A stretch of DNA of 30,945 bases from Deltaproteobacteria bacterium (GTDB lineage Bacteria; Desulfobacterota; Deferrimicrobia; Deferrimicrobiales; Deferrimicrobiaceae). The first letter of the stretch is position 1. Every line of letters begins with the position of its first letter. Under the pieces are notes generated by a model. The model saw only the letters and a program-made list of their open reading frames with translations, did no database searches and was not told where the DNA came from. The stretch lies in the NCBI GenBank assembly GCA_017889845.1, contig JAGGAJ010000005.1, positions 1-30,945 on the forward strand. Direction: 5' to 3'. This document shows positions 7,177 to 14,500 of this stretch, in pieces. The position numbers and the translations under genes are program-made.

Positions 7177-7839
7177 ATGGATGCCGTGGAGCCCGCGCCG
7201 CAGCGGATCGGCCTTGCCGCGCTGTACGCCCTGTGCCTCGCCCCGCCCCCCGGGAAGGTGGCGGGCATCCTCGGCCCCGGGGCGTGCCGCCTCGCGCTGC
7301 GGGCCCTCGCGCGCCCCCTGCTCTCCGGCGAGCCGGTCGTGGCGGTGGACGGGGGGAACCGGTTCGACCCGTACGAAGTCGCGCGGGCGGAGCGGGCCCT
7401 CGGCGGAAGCGGGCGCGAGGCCCTCTCCCGGCTCCTCGTCTCCCGCGCCTTCACCTGCCACCAGCTGGAGGCGCTCCTCGCGCGCCGCCTTCCCGGCGCG
7501 CTGTCCCGCTCCGGGGCGCGCGTCGTCCTGGTCCTGGGTCTGCCGGAGACGTTCGCGGACGAGGACGTCCCCTACGTCGAGGCGTGCCGGGTATTCCGGG
7601 GGTGCCTCTCGGCCCTGCGGCGGCTGTCGCGGGAGGGGACGCGGGTGGTGGTCGCGGGGGAGAGCGCGACGGGGCTGGGCGGGGGACACTCGGTTCAGCT
7701 GGCGGGGGACACTCTTCCCCTTCGTCCCCCGACAGATCAAGAATGTCCCCCTGGGGGAATGTCCTCCCGCGCGGGGTTCTTCCGGTACCTGGAGCGGACA
7801 TCCGACCCGTTGCTGGTGCTGACGGGCTGGCGGGGGTAG
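7177..7839 (+). CDS. RecA/Rad51-like protein with degenerate ATP site (ImuA-like position)
   Basis: 220-residue protein resembling the RecA/Rad51/KaiC core. The Walker A region is degraded: ILGPGACRLAL near residue 32 lacks the GKT/S. After it come VVAVDGGNRFDPYEVAR (like the IDTEGxF strand of Rad51), LLVSRAFTCHQLEALL (like the Rad51 RA-x-x-x-x-HQ segment) and a Walker B-like strand ARVVLVLGLPETF. It probably does not hydrolyse ATP and may be a scaffold. Residues about 166-196 are Gly/Pro-rich and encoded by REP-like repeat DNA, an apparent in-frame insertion before the C-terminal RAGFFRYLERTSDPLLVLTGW. Position between lexA and a polymerase parallels imuA, a RecA-like factor of mutagenesis cassettes, but I see no direct sequence tie to ImuA. 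Confidence 0.75.
   Translation: MDAVEPAPQRIGLAALYALCLAPPPGKVAGILGPGACRLALRALARPLLSGEPVVAVDGGNRFDPYEVARAERALGGSGREALSRLLVSRAFTCHQLEALLARRLPGALSRSGARVVLVLGLPETFADEDVPYVEACRVFRGCLSALRRLSREGTRVVVAGESATGLGGGHSVQLAGDTLPLRPPTDQECPPGGMSSRAGFFRYLERTSDPLLVLTGWRG
7675..7765. repeat. REP-like repeat cluster inside the RecA-like gene
   Basis: CTGGCGGGGGACACTC is at 7699-7714; a copy with one extra G is at 7675-7691, and an inverted copy with one mismatch (GAATGTCCCCC) is at 7741-7751, followed by GGGGGAATGTCC. The inverted pair can form a hairpin with an 11-bp arm and 26-nt loop. An exact 16-bp copy recurs at 8097-8112 in the next gene. The arrangement resembles REP elements spread by RAYT transposases, inserted without breaking the frame. 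Confidence 0.7.
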
Positions 7840-7841
7840 CG

Positions 7842-8132
7842 ATGGGAAGAACCGTGCTGCCCTTCACCCAGGAGCTGTACCGCGAGGAGGCGTCGTGGAG
7901 CGCCTTCCGGCGCGCGCTGCGCCGGGAGGACCGGGTGCTGCTCGACGAGCTGTTCGCCGCGGCGCGCTACCACACCGCCGCGTGCGCCTTCGCCGGGAGG
8001 GCGGTCCCCTTCGAGGCGATCCTCGTGAGCATGCTCGTGGAGGAGCGCCGGGCGCTGCGGGAGCTGGAAAAAAAACTTCAAGAGATCGTGTCGAGGCTGG
8101 CGGGGGACACTCGCGCCACTGGCGAAAGGTAA
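7842..8132 (+). CDS. Small protein of the lexA-PolB cassette, unknown function
   Basis: 96-residue protein starting 2 bp after the RecA-like stop (ATG at 7842). It is soluble and helical: FTQELYREEASWSAFRRALRREDRVLLDELFAAARYHTAACAF, then a basic/acidic coiled-coil-like end (LVEERRALRELEKKLQEIVSRL). I do not recognise a family. Its place next to a PolB2-like polymerase suggests a polymerase accessory factor, since small associated proteins are reported for archaeal PolB2 operons, but this is inference. The last residues (LAGDTRATGER) are encoded by a copy of the REP-like 16-mer found in the preceding gene, so the original C-terminus may have been altered. Confidence 0.75.
   Translation: MGRTVLPFTQELYREEASWSAFRRALRREDRVLLDELFAAARYHTAACAFAGRAVPFEAILVSMLVEERRALRELEKKLQEIVSRLAGDTRATGER
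8097..8112 (+). repeat. Isolated copy of the REP-like 16-mer
   Basis: Exact copy of CTGGCGGGGGACACTC, also at 7699-7714. Here it encodes Leu-Ala-Gly-Asp-Thr, the same peptide that it encodes in the RecA-like gene, just before the stop of the 96-residue protein. Confidence 0.75.
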
Positions 8133-8138
8133 GGCGTG

Positions 8139-10346
8139 ATGACCGGGTGGGTGCTGGACGTCGCGGCGGAAAGCGAAGGCGTCGCGGTCTGGTTCCGCGC
8201 CGCATCCGGGGAGACGCGGCTCCTGCGGGCGCCGTTCTGTCCCTCCTTCGCCCTTTCGGGCCGCGGGGTGCGGGAGGAGAAGGTCCTGGCGGCGGCGCGC
8301 CGGTGGGGTTGCGCCGCGGTCTCCCGCGAGGGGATCGACTTCTTCTCCGGGAAGGCGGCGCCGGCGTGGACGCTCGTCGTCCCCTCCCCCCTCTCCCTGC
8401 GGGAGACGGTGCGGAAGGCGGAACGTGCGTTCGGGGCGGAGGCGCTGCACGACGCCGACATCGCCCCCGAGCAGCAGTTCGCGTACGCCACGGGGCTGTA
8501 CCCGCTGGCGCGGGCCGAGGTCGACCTCTCCCCGGGCGGCGCGCTCCTCGCCTCCCGCGTCCTCGACTCCCCGTGGGACGCCGACGCCCCCCTCCCCGCC
8601 TTCGCGGAGGCACACCTTGCGACCGCGGGGATCGGCCACCCCGCCCACGGCCGGGTGCGCCCCCTCGAGTTCTCCGCAGACGGACGGACCCACGTCCTCC
8701 TCTGGGAGGACGGCGAGGGATTCCTCCGGGAGCTCTCGCGCCTCATCGACGCCCACGACCCCGACCTGCTGGTCACCGAGTACGGCGACGACTACATCCT
8801 GCCCCGCCTGCTCGCACTCGCTGCGCGCCTCCGCGTCCCCTTGCGGCTCGGCCGGGGGGACCGCCGGGCCGGAGGCGACGCCGGCGCCGTCCTCCTTTCC
8901 CGGCAGCGCTCCTACTTCTCCTACGGCCAGGTCGTCTTCCGCGCCGCGGGGCACGCTCTCTCCGGCCGGTGGCACGTGGACGCCCGCAACTCGTTCCTCT
9001 TCGCCGACACCGGGCTGCCGGGGCTGATCGAGCTCTCCCGCCTCTCGGGGATCCCGCTCCAGCGGATGGCGCGGTCGTCGCCGGGCACCGCCATCTCGGC
9101 GATGCAGGTGGCGCTGGCGCTGCGCAAGGGGATCCTCGTGCCGTACAAGAAGCGGGAGCCGGAGGGGTTCAAGACGGCGCAGGAACTCGTGGAAACCGAC
9201 AAGGGGGGGCTCACCTACCTCCCTCGGCCCGGGCTCCACGAAAACGTCGGGGAGCTCGACTTCGCATCCATGTACCCGTCGCTGATGGACCGGTACAACA
9301 TCTCGCCGGAGACGGTGAATTGCCGATGCTGCCCGGGCGACGCCCTCCCCGTTCCCGGCATCCCCGCGCGCACGTGCCGGCGCCGCCGCGGCCTCGTGCC
9401 GGAGACGATCGCCCCGGTGCTCGCCAAGCGCGCGCTGCTGAAGGGCCGGCAGAAGGCCGCCGTCGGCCCCGAGGAGCGGGAGGCGATGCGCCGGCGGCAG
9501 ACGGCGCTGAAGTGGCTCCTGGTGGTGTGCTTCGGCTTCCTCGGGTACAAAAACGCCCGCTTCGGCCGGATCGAGGCGCACGAGGCGACCACCGCGTGGG
9601 GGCGGGAGAAGCTGCTGTCGGCCAAGGAGGTCGCGGAAGCGGCGGGGTTCTCCTTCCTCCACGGCCTCACCGACGCCCTCTGGGTGGTGCGGGAGGGCGC
9701 GACGGAGGACGACTACCGGCGCCTCGCGGAGGCGATCACGGCGGAGACGGGGATGCCGATCGCCCTGGAGGGCGTGTACCGGTGGATCGCCTTCCTGCCG
9801 TCGAGGGGGAACCCGCGCGTCGGCGTCCCCAACCGGTTCGCCGGCGCTTTTTGCGGCGGGGAGGTCAAGGCGCGCGGCGTGGCGATGCGACGCTCCGACA
9901 CCCCGCCCTTCGTCGCCCGCTTCCAGCGGGGCCTCCTGCTCCGGATGGCGGAGGCACGCGGGATCGACGAGCTCCGGGCGATGCTGCCGGCGCTGCGGGA
10001 GTCGGTCGAGGCGGCGGCGATGGAGATCCGCGAGGGGCGCGTGCCGCCGGAGGCGCTGTCGGTCGCGCGGCGCCTGTCAAAGGAACCGGAGCGGTACGCC
10101 GCGGAGACGGCGGCCGCGGAGGTCACCCGCGAACTCGCCGGCCGCGGCGTGGCCCTTCGCCCGGGGTCGAGGATCCGGTACCTGCTGGTGGACGGGGGAG
10201 GGAGGAAGGCAGCGAGGCACGCCCGCGGCGGGGGGAAGCAGCACGGCCGCGCGGCGGGGTTCCTCGACGGCAGCGAATCCCCGGACCTGCAGAAGTACGA
10301 GGCGATCCTGCGCGAGGCGGCGGAGGAGGTGCTGGGATCCTGCTAG
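8139..10346 (+). CDS. Divergent family B DNA polymerase, PolB2-like, in a LexA operon
   Basis: 735-residue family B polymerase, probably a translesion enzyme. Motif A is intact (ELDFASMYPSLM, Asp374). Motif B starts correctly with Lys458, but the usual Asn-Ser-x-Tyr-Gly has become Val-Val-Cys-Phe-Gly before FLGYKNARFG. Motif C, normally YGDTDS, reads HGLTDAL: the first Asp is Leu510 while the metal-binding second Asp (512) is kept. In the N-terminal half the exonuclease motif I (DIE) is PLEF at residues 175-178, so proofreading is probably lost; a fragment like exo II remains (EYGDDYILPRL). These changes recall archaeal PolB2. ATG 8139 was preferred; GTG 8136 is adjacent. It starts 6 bp after the small gene and is the last gene of the operon, converging on a glycosyltransferase. 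Confidence 0.9.
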   Translation: MTGWVLDVAAESEGVAVWFRAASGETRLLRAPFCPSFALSGRGVREEKVLAAARRWGCAAVSREGIDFFSGKAAPAWTLVVPSPLSLRETVRKAERAFGAEALHDADIAPEQQFAYATGLYPLARAEVDLSPGGALLASRVLDSPWDADAPLPAFAEAHLATAGIGHPAHGRVRPLEFSADGRTHVLLWEDGEGFLRELSRLIDAHDPDLLVTEYGDDYILPRLLALAARLRVPLRLGRGDRRAGGDAGAVLLSRQRSYFSYGQVVFRAAGHALSGRWHVDARNSFLFADTGLPGLIELSRLSGIPLQRMARSSPGTAISAMQVALALRKGILVPYKKREPEGFKTAQELVETDKGGLTYLPRPGLHENVGELDFASMYPSLMDRYNISPETVNCRCCPGDALPVPGIPARTCRRRRGLVPETIAPVLAKRALLKGRQKAAVGPEEREAMRRRQTALKWLLVVCFGFLGYKNARFGRIEAHEATTAWGREKLLSAKEVAEAAGFSFLHGLTDALWVVREGATEDDYRRLAEAITAETGMPIALEGVYRWIAFLPSRGNPRVGVPNRFAGAFCGGEVKARGVAMRRSDTPPFVARFQRGLLLRMAEARGIDELRAMLPALRESVEAAAMEIREGRVPPEALSVARRLSKEPERYAAETAAAEVTRELAGRGVALRPGSRIRYLLVDGGGRKAARHARGGGKQHGRAAGFLDGSESPDLQKYEAILREAAEEVLGSC

Positions 10347-10373
10347 CGGACAAGGGGGAGCACCCACGAATTC

Positions 10374-11639
10374 TCAGAGGACCGGGGGAGCTTCGATGAG
10401 CGCTCGATCCTCTTCCGTCAGCGGTGCGCCGGCGATCCTCCGGTAGTGGGCGCGGAAGATGCGCGCGGTCTTTTCCCACGAGAAGCGGCACACGTTTTCC
10501 TTTCCCCTCCGGATCAGCCGCTCCCGGAGGGGATGTTCGATCCACAGGCGCCGGACGGCGTCCGCCATTCCTTCCCTGTCGTCCGGATCGAAGACAAGCG
10601 CCGCATCCCCGGCCTGCTCCGGAAGGGACGTGACGTTCGAGCAGGCTGCCGGCGCACCCGCGAGGAACGCCTCCCAGAGCGGGAAGCTGGCCGCCTCGAA
10701 CCGGGTGGGGATCACGACGCACCGGCAAAGGCGGTACAGGCACTGCAGTTCGAGGGATGTCACGAACCCGAGGAACCGCACCTGTTCCGAGAGTCCCAGT
10801 TCCTCTGCCCGCCGCCGGATCTCCGGGAAATATTCCGTGAGACTCCCGGAAAAGACCGCCGGGACCTCCAGTCCATGGCTCTCTTTCAGGGATGCCAGCG
10901 CCTCGAGGAGCCCGACGTGGTTCTTGTGCGCCCACGTGGCGGCCGGGTAGAAAAGGAACGCATCCGGAAGGGAGAATTTTCGCCTCGCCGAAGCCAGGTC
11001 CTTCGCTCCGGGGATGTCATAGGCGGAGAGCAGGGGGGCCAGGGGGACGACCCGGACCTTCCCCTCCGGAAGTCCGTATTGCCGGATGACATCGTTCCGG
11101 GTCCAGGAGGAGGAAACGGCGACCATCCGCGCCTGTCGGCAGAAAGACCGGTACCTTGCATCCCTTTCCCGGCGTACGCGAGGTGTGAAAAAGTGCGGCA
11201 GATGGAGGTGCTGCAGATCGTGCGGGTGATAAATGCTGGGGATTGCCGTCAGGAAGGCGCCCTGGTTCGTGAAGTGCATGATGTCGACGGCCGCCCGCTC
11301 CACGACGCCGAGGGAGCGCGGGAACTTCGCCGTCAACCCTCCGGCCAGGTCGGCGAGATGACCGTAGGGATCCCGGGATGGAAACAGTCGGAAGATCCAT
11401 CGACCGGGGCGCCGTGGCTTCCCCGCCGGCTTCTTCGGGGAAAGGAAGCGGCAAGGTCCGCCCACGAACGGAGCCAGCCACTCGTGGCTTCCCTCTTCAA
11501 CCAGGAAGAGATACTCCTCCTGTCCGTCGGTTAGTCGCGAGAGCCCGTCGGCCATTCCGATGACGAACTGTTCGACACCTCCCCATCCTCCGCCGCTCTT
11601 CAACCGCGCGTCCAGGCAGATTTTCAGGGGTCGCTCCAA
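10374..11639 (-). CDS. Glycosyltransferase family 4 (GT-B), polysaccharide locus
   Basis: 421-residue GT-B glycosyltransferase that moves a sugar from a nucleotide-sugar donor onto a growing surface glycan in the cytoplasm. The N-terminal domain has KICLDARLKSGGGWGGVEQFV (acceptor-side glycine loop) and IYHPHDLQHLHLPHFF; the C-terminal donor domain has FYPAATWAHKNHVGLLEAL, VRFLGFVTSLELQCLYRLC and the E-x7-E element TRFEAASFPLWEAFLAG. The start is a TTG at 11639, five bases from the GNAT stop; no in-frame ATG gives a full N-terminus. It is last in the leftward operon. The N-terminal motif order fits enzymes of O-antigen or exopolysaccharide assembly, but the sugar is not predictable. Confidence 0.88.
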   Translation of the reverse strand: MERPLKICLDARLKSGGGWGGVEQFVIGMADGLSRLTDGQEEYLFLVEEGSHEWLAPFVGGPCRFLSPKKPAGKPRRPGRWIFRLFPSRDPYGHLADLAGGLTAKFPRSLGVVERAAVDIMHFTNQGAFLTAIPSIYHPHDLQHLHLPHFFTPRVRRERDARYRSFCRQARMVAVSSSWTRNDVIRQYGLPEGKVRVVPLAPLLSAYDIPGAKDLASARRKFSLPDAFLFYPAATWAHKNHVGLLEALASLKESHGLEVPAVFSGSLTEYFPEIRRRAEELGLSEQVRFLGFVTSLELQCLYRLCRCVVIPTRFEAASFPLWEAFLAGAPAACSNVTSLPEQAGDAALVFDPDDREGMADAVRRLWIEHPLRERLIRRGKENVCRFSWEKTARIFRAHYRRIAGAPLTEEDRALIEAPPVL

Positions 11640-11643
11640 TGCA

Positions 11644-12099
11644 CTACAGATCCAGGTACCCTACGAGCTGGCCCTCCGAGGATTCCGTGTAGCGGTACCC
11701 CATGCTCTCGTACAACTTCACGGCCACCGTGTTGTCCGGGTAGACCTTGAGCCGGATCCGTTTCGCCCCCCGGAGCTTCGCCGCCGCATGAAGGAACATC
11801 ATGAACAGCCTCCCGAGCCCCTTGCCTCGCGCATCCGGATGGAAGGCGATGCCCAGGCTGGGGATCTGGTACCCCTCGTCCCATCCCCGCAACATGCCAT
11901 ACCCGAGGACACGGCCGCCCACCGCCGCGATGTAGTACAGGTCGGCCCCATCGTAGCCGCAAAGCCGTTTCGCCTCCGCCGCGGTGAAGGGGTGGGGGTG
12001 GAAGTGATGCCCGTCTCCGCCGGAATCGAGATCGGCGAAGAACTGCGACAGCGATGTTTCGAGCTCCGGGCACAACTGCCGGAACTCCAGCCCGTTCAT
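11644..12099 (-). CDS. GNAT acyltransferase, possible amino-sugar N-acyltransferase
   Basis: 151-residue GNAT protein. The acetyl-CoA binding segment is LGIAFHPDARGKGLGRLFMMFLHAAA, followed by RIRLKVYPDNTVAVKLYESMGYRYTE, typical of small-molecule acetyltransferases such as those that modify amino sugars. A His-rich stretch (DGHHFHPHPFT) lies near residue 30. The ATG at 12099 overlaps the stop of the aminotransferase gene (ATGA), so both are made together. A simple reading is that the aminotransferase makes a 4-amino-4-deoxy sugar and this enzyme acylates its amine, a role taken by hexapeptide-repeat enzymes in most perosamine pathways. That pairing is inferred from coupling only. Confidence 0.85.
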   Translation of the reverse strand: MNGLEFRQLCPELETSLSQFFADLDSGGDGHHFHPHPFTAAEAKRLCGYDGADLYYIAAVGGRVLGYGMLRGWDEGYQIPSLGIAFHPDARGKGLGRLFMMFLHAAAKLRGAKRIRLKVYPDNTVAVKLYESMGYRYTESSEGQLVGYLDL

Positions 12100-13238
12100 G
12101 ACAACCCGCTGCCGCCACCCATCCGGTAACGGCGGATGATGTCCGCGATCCGTTCGAGATCCGAGTCTTCCATCCCATGGAACGTGGGCAGGCTGACCCC
12201 TTCGGCACCCAGCCGGTCCGTCACGGGCAAGTTCTCCCCGCGTCGGCGCGACTCTCCCCGGAATGGAGGAAGGTTGTGCAGGGGAAGGAAAAACGGTCGC
12301 GTCTCGACCCCGCTCGCATCCATGTGGGCCATCAATGCATCCCGGGACGTTCCGTATTCCTTCCCGTCGACGGTGATGCAGAAAAGCCACGGAGCAGGCT
12401 CCGCCCATGAAGCGACCGGCTGGAACCCGATCCCCGGGATGCCGTCGAGGAGACGCCGGTAGGCCGAGAAGATCTCCCGCCTCCTCTCCATGATCCGCTC
12501 GGCCCGCTCCATTTGGGCGCAAAGGATTGCGCACGCCAGGTTCGTGAGCCGGAAGTTGTAGCCCGTCACGGGGAAATAATATCGCCGTTCCGGGTCCATC
12601 CCCTGGCCGCGCAGCGTGCGGGTCCGCAATTCCAGGTGGGGATCGGACAGCGTGATGGCCCCCCCTTCCCCGCACGTCAGGATCTTGTTCCCGTAGAAGG
12701 AGAAGGTCGCCATCGCCGCGAGGCTGCCTGCGACCCTTCCCTTGTACCTCGCCATGTGCGCCTCAGCGGCGTCCTCCACCACCCATAATCCGTGGACGGC
12801 CGCGATGTGGTTGATCGCGTCCATGTCCGCCGGGTGGCCGTACAGGTGGACCGGGATGATCCCCCGGGTCCTCGGAGTGATGGCGTCCTCGAGCTCCCGG
12901 GGATCGATGCACCAGGTATCCGGATCGACGTCGACGAACACCGGCTCCGCGCCAACATACCGTACCGCGTTCGCCGTGGCGATGTAGGTCAGGGACGGGA
13001 CGAGGACCTCGTCCCCGGGACGGACGTCGAGCGCGAGGAGGGCCAGGTGGAGGGCCACGGTCCCGTTGCAGACGCCGATGGCGGTCCGGGTTCCGCACAT
13101 CCCTGCGAATTCCCTTTCGAACCGCCGGATGTATTCCCCCGTGGAAGAGATCCAGGAACTCCGGATGGCATCGACAACGTACTTCTCCTCGTTCCCGGTC
13201 AGATCCGGGGCGGCCACGGGGATCCTTTGCTTCCTCAT
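12096..13238 (-). CDS. DegT/DnrJ/EryC1 aminotransferase, perosamine synthase-like
   Basis: 380-residue PLP-dependent sugar aminotransferase. Lys in TFSFYGNKILTCGEGGA is the Schiff-base lysine; NGTVALHLALLAL, PSLTYIATANAVRYVGAEPVFVDVD, VHLYGHPADMD and VVEDAAEAHMA are the expected fold motifs, and the overall pattern is close to GDP-perosamine synthase (Per/RfbE), which aminates GDP-4-keto-6-deoxymannose. Length is normal. A GAGGTGG ribosome site precedes the ATG at 13238. It lies 35 bp after the GT4 stop and overlaps the GNAT gene. No GDP-mannose dehydratase is present in the window, so the exact sugar stays open; other 4- or 3-aminations are possible. Confidence 0.9.
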   Translation of the reverse strand: MRKQRIPVAAPDLTGNEEKYVVDAIRSSWISSTGEYIRRFEREFAGMCGTRTAIGVCNGTVALHLALLALDVRPGDEVLVPSLTYIATANAVRYVGAEPVFVDVDPDTWCIDPRELEDAITPRTRGIIPVHLYGHPADMDAINHIAAVHGLWVVEDAAEAHMARYKGRVAGSLAAMATFSFYGNKILTCGEGGAITLSDPHLELRTRTLRGQGMDPERRYYFPVTGYNFRLTNLACAILCAQMERAERIMERRREIFSAYRRLLDGIPGIGFQPVASWAEPAPWLFCITVDGKEYGTSRDALMAHMDASGVETRPFFLPLHNLPPFRGESRRRGENLPVTDRLGAEGVSLPTFHGMEDSDLERIADIIRRYRMGGGSGLS

Positions 13239-13273
13239 CCGGTCCGGTCCACCTCGATCGTGATGCCCTGATT

Positions 13274-14500
13274 TTAGCCCACGGCCTGGTCGAATACGGA
13301 CAAATATTCCTCCGCGGTTTTCTTCCAGGTGATCTCCCGGATCCGGAGGAGCGAATCCATGGCATCCTCATGGGCCCGCGCCGGGTCGGAGAGGATCTCC
13401 CCGATCTTTTCCGCGATGTCCCGGGGGTCCCGGGGATCGAAGAGTTTCGCCCGCATCCCCTGCACCTCCAGATGCTCGAGGAACGGCGGAATACGGGACA
13501 TCGCAACGGGTACCCCCCGGGCCCAGGCGTCGAGGCCGGGACCGTTCCCCGCCTCGTAGAGCGAGGAACTCGCGACCGCCGCGGCACACCGGATCAGAGC
13601 ATCCATCTGCCGATTGGTGACATAGCCGAGGCCCATGACGTTGAAGGGCGAAACCCCCGTGGCGACACCGTGCGCGCAGGCGCGCCCCGACGCCGCCTCC
13701 GTCCCGAGGCCTGTGAGGACGAGGGAAACATCGCACCCCCTCCTCTCCAGGATGGAGATCGCAATGAGGAGGGGACCGACGTTCTTGTGGACGCTGAGAT
13801 GGGTAGGATAGATCACGTACGGGAAACGGACCCCCATCCCCCGGACGATGCCTTCCGCCTCCTCCGGGCAGATCCCGCTGTCCGGAAGGAGGGGGGCCAG
13901 GTAGACGACCCGTAACCGGTCGCGGCATCCCGGGTACAGGGCGGCGGCCTCCTCGGCCATGAACCTCGTGGACACCACGGGGAGGGACCGGGCGAGCCAC
14001 TCCGGTATCGCCCGGTTCAACGCCTCCGCCTGGCGGTCGTTGAAGATCCGGACGCCGAAGAAATACCGGAAGTTGAAATCGTGGAAAGTCCCCACCATGG
14101 GCACCCGCAGGCGCGGGCACTTCACCAGGTATGGCCACGGGAAGTAGGCGACATCGCAGTCATTCCCTACGTTCTCTATTTCCCGGTGGACCGCTCCGGA
14201 GAGCGAGTCCGGAAGAAAGGCCATGTCTCCGCATCGCTTTTGCAGGCTTCGGACGAGCCTCGCTGTCTGCCGGAACCCCAGCACTCCATCCGCTGCGAGG
14301 CGCTGGGACCGAAGGGCCTTCACGATGATGCCCCTGGAGGACAGCATGTCCACGTGGCCCTCCCGCCGGACGCTGGCCGGATTCCCGTAATAGACGACCT
14401 CGTTACCCGGGCGGCACTCCTTCAGTGCGGGGAGGAGGGATTCCAGGAACCGGCTCCCCCCGCCGAAGTTCCCCACCGTGTCGAACACCGTGATCCTCAT
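13274..14500 (-). CDS. Glycosyltransferase family 4 (GT-B)
   Basis: 408-residue retaining-type GT-B glycosyltransferase. The N-terminal part contains DTVGNFGGGSRFLESLLP, a glycine-rich acceptor loop, and VPMVGTFHDFNFRYFF; the donor domain contains YVIYPTHLSVHKNVGPLLIAI, VMGLGYVTNRQMDALIRCAA and SLYEAGNGPGLDAWARGVPVAMS with the family's E-x7-E-like acid pair altered to E...D. It would act in cytoplasmic assembly of the same glycan as its neighbours. The ATG at 14500 overlaps the methyltransferase stop (ATGA). The two GT4 enzymes of this operon have similar layout but clearly different sequences, so they probably transfer different residues. Confidence 0.88.
   Translation of the reverse strand: MRITVFDTVGNFGGGSRFLESLLPALKECRPGNEVVYYGNPASVRREGHVDMLSSRGIIVKALRSQRLAADGVLGFRQTARLVRSLQKRCGDMAFLPDSLSGAVHREIENVGNDCDVAYFPWPYLVKCPRLRVPMVGTFHDFNFRYFFGVRIFNDRQAEALNRAIPEWLARSLPVVSTRFMAEEAAALYPGCRDRLRVVYLAPLLPDSGICPEEAEGIVRGMGVRFPYVIYPTHLSVHKNVGPLLIAISILERRGCDVSLVLTGLGTEAASGRACAHGVATGVSPFNVMGLGYVTNRQMDALIRCAAAVASSSLYEAGNGPGLDAWARGVPVAMSRIPPFLEHLEVQGMRAKLFDPRDPRDIAEKIGEILSDPARAHEDAMDSLLRIREITWKKTAEEYLSVFDQAVG

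Noticed and set aside
7177..10346. Naming the cassette imuA-imuB-dnaE2
   Set aside because: There is no Y-family ImuB and no C-family DnaE2; the polymerase is family B, so only an analogy is supported.
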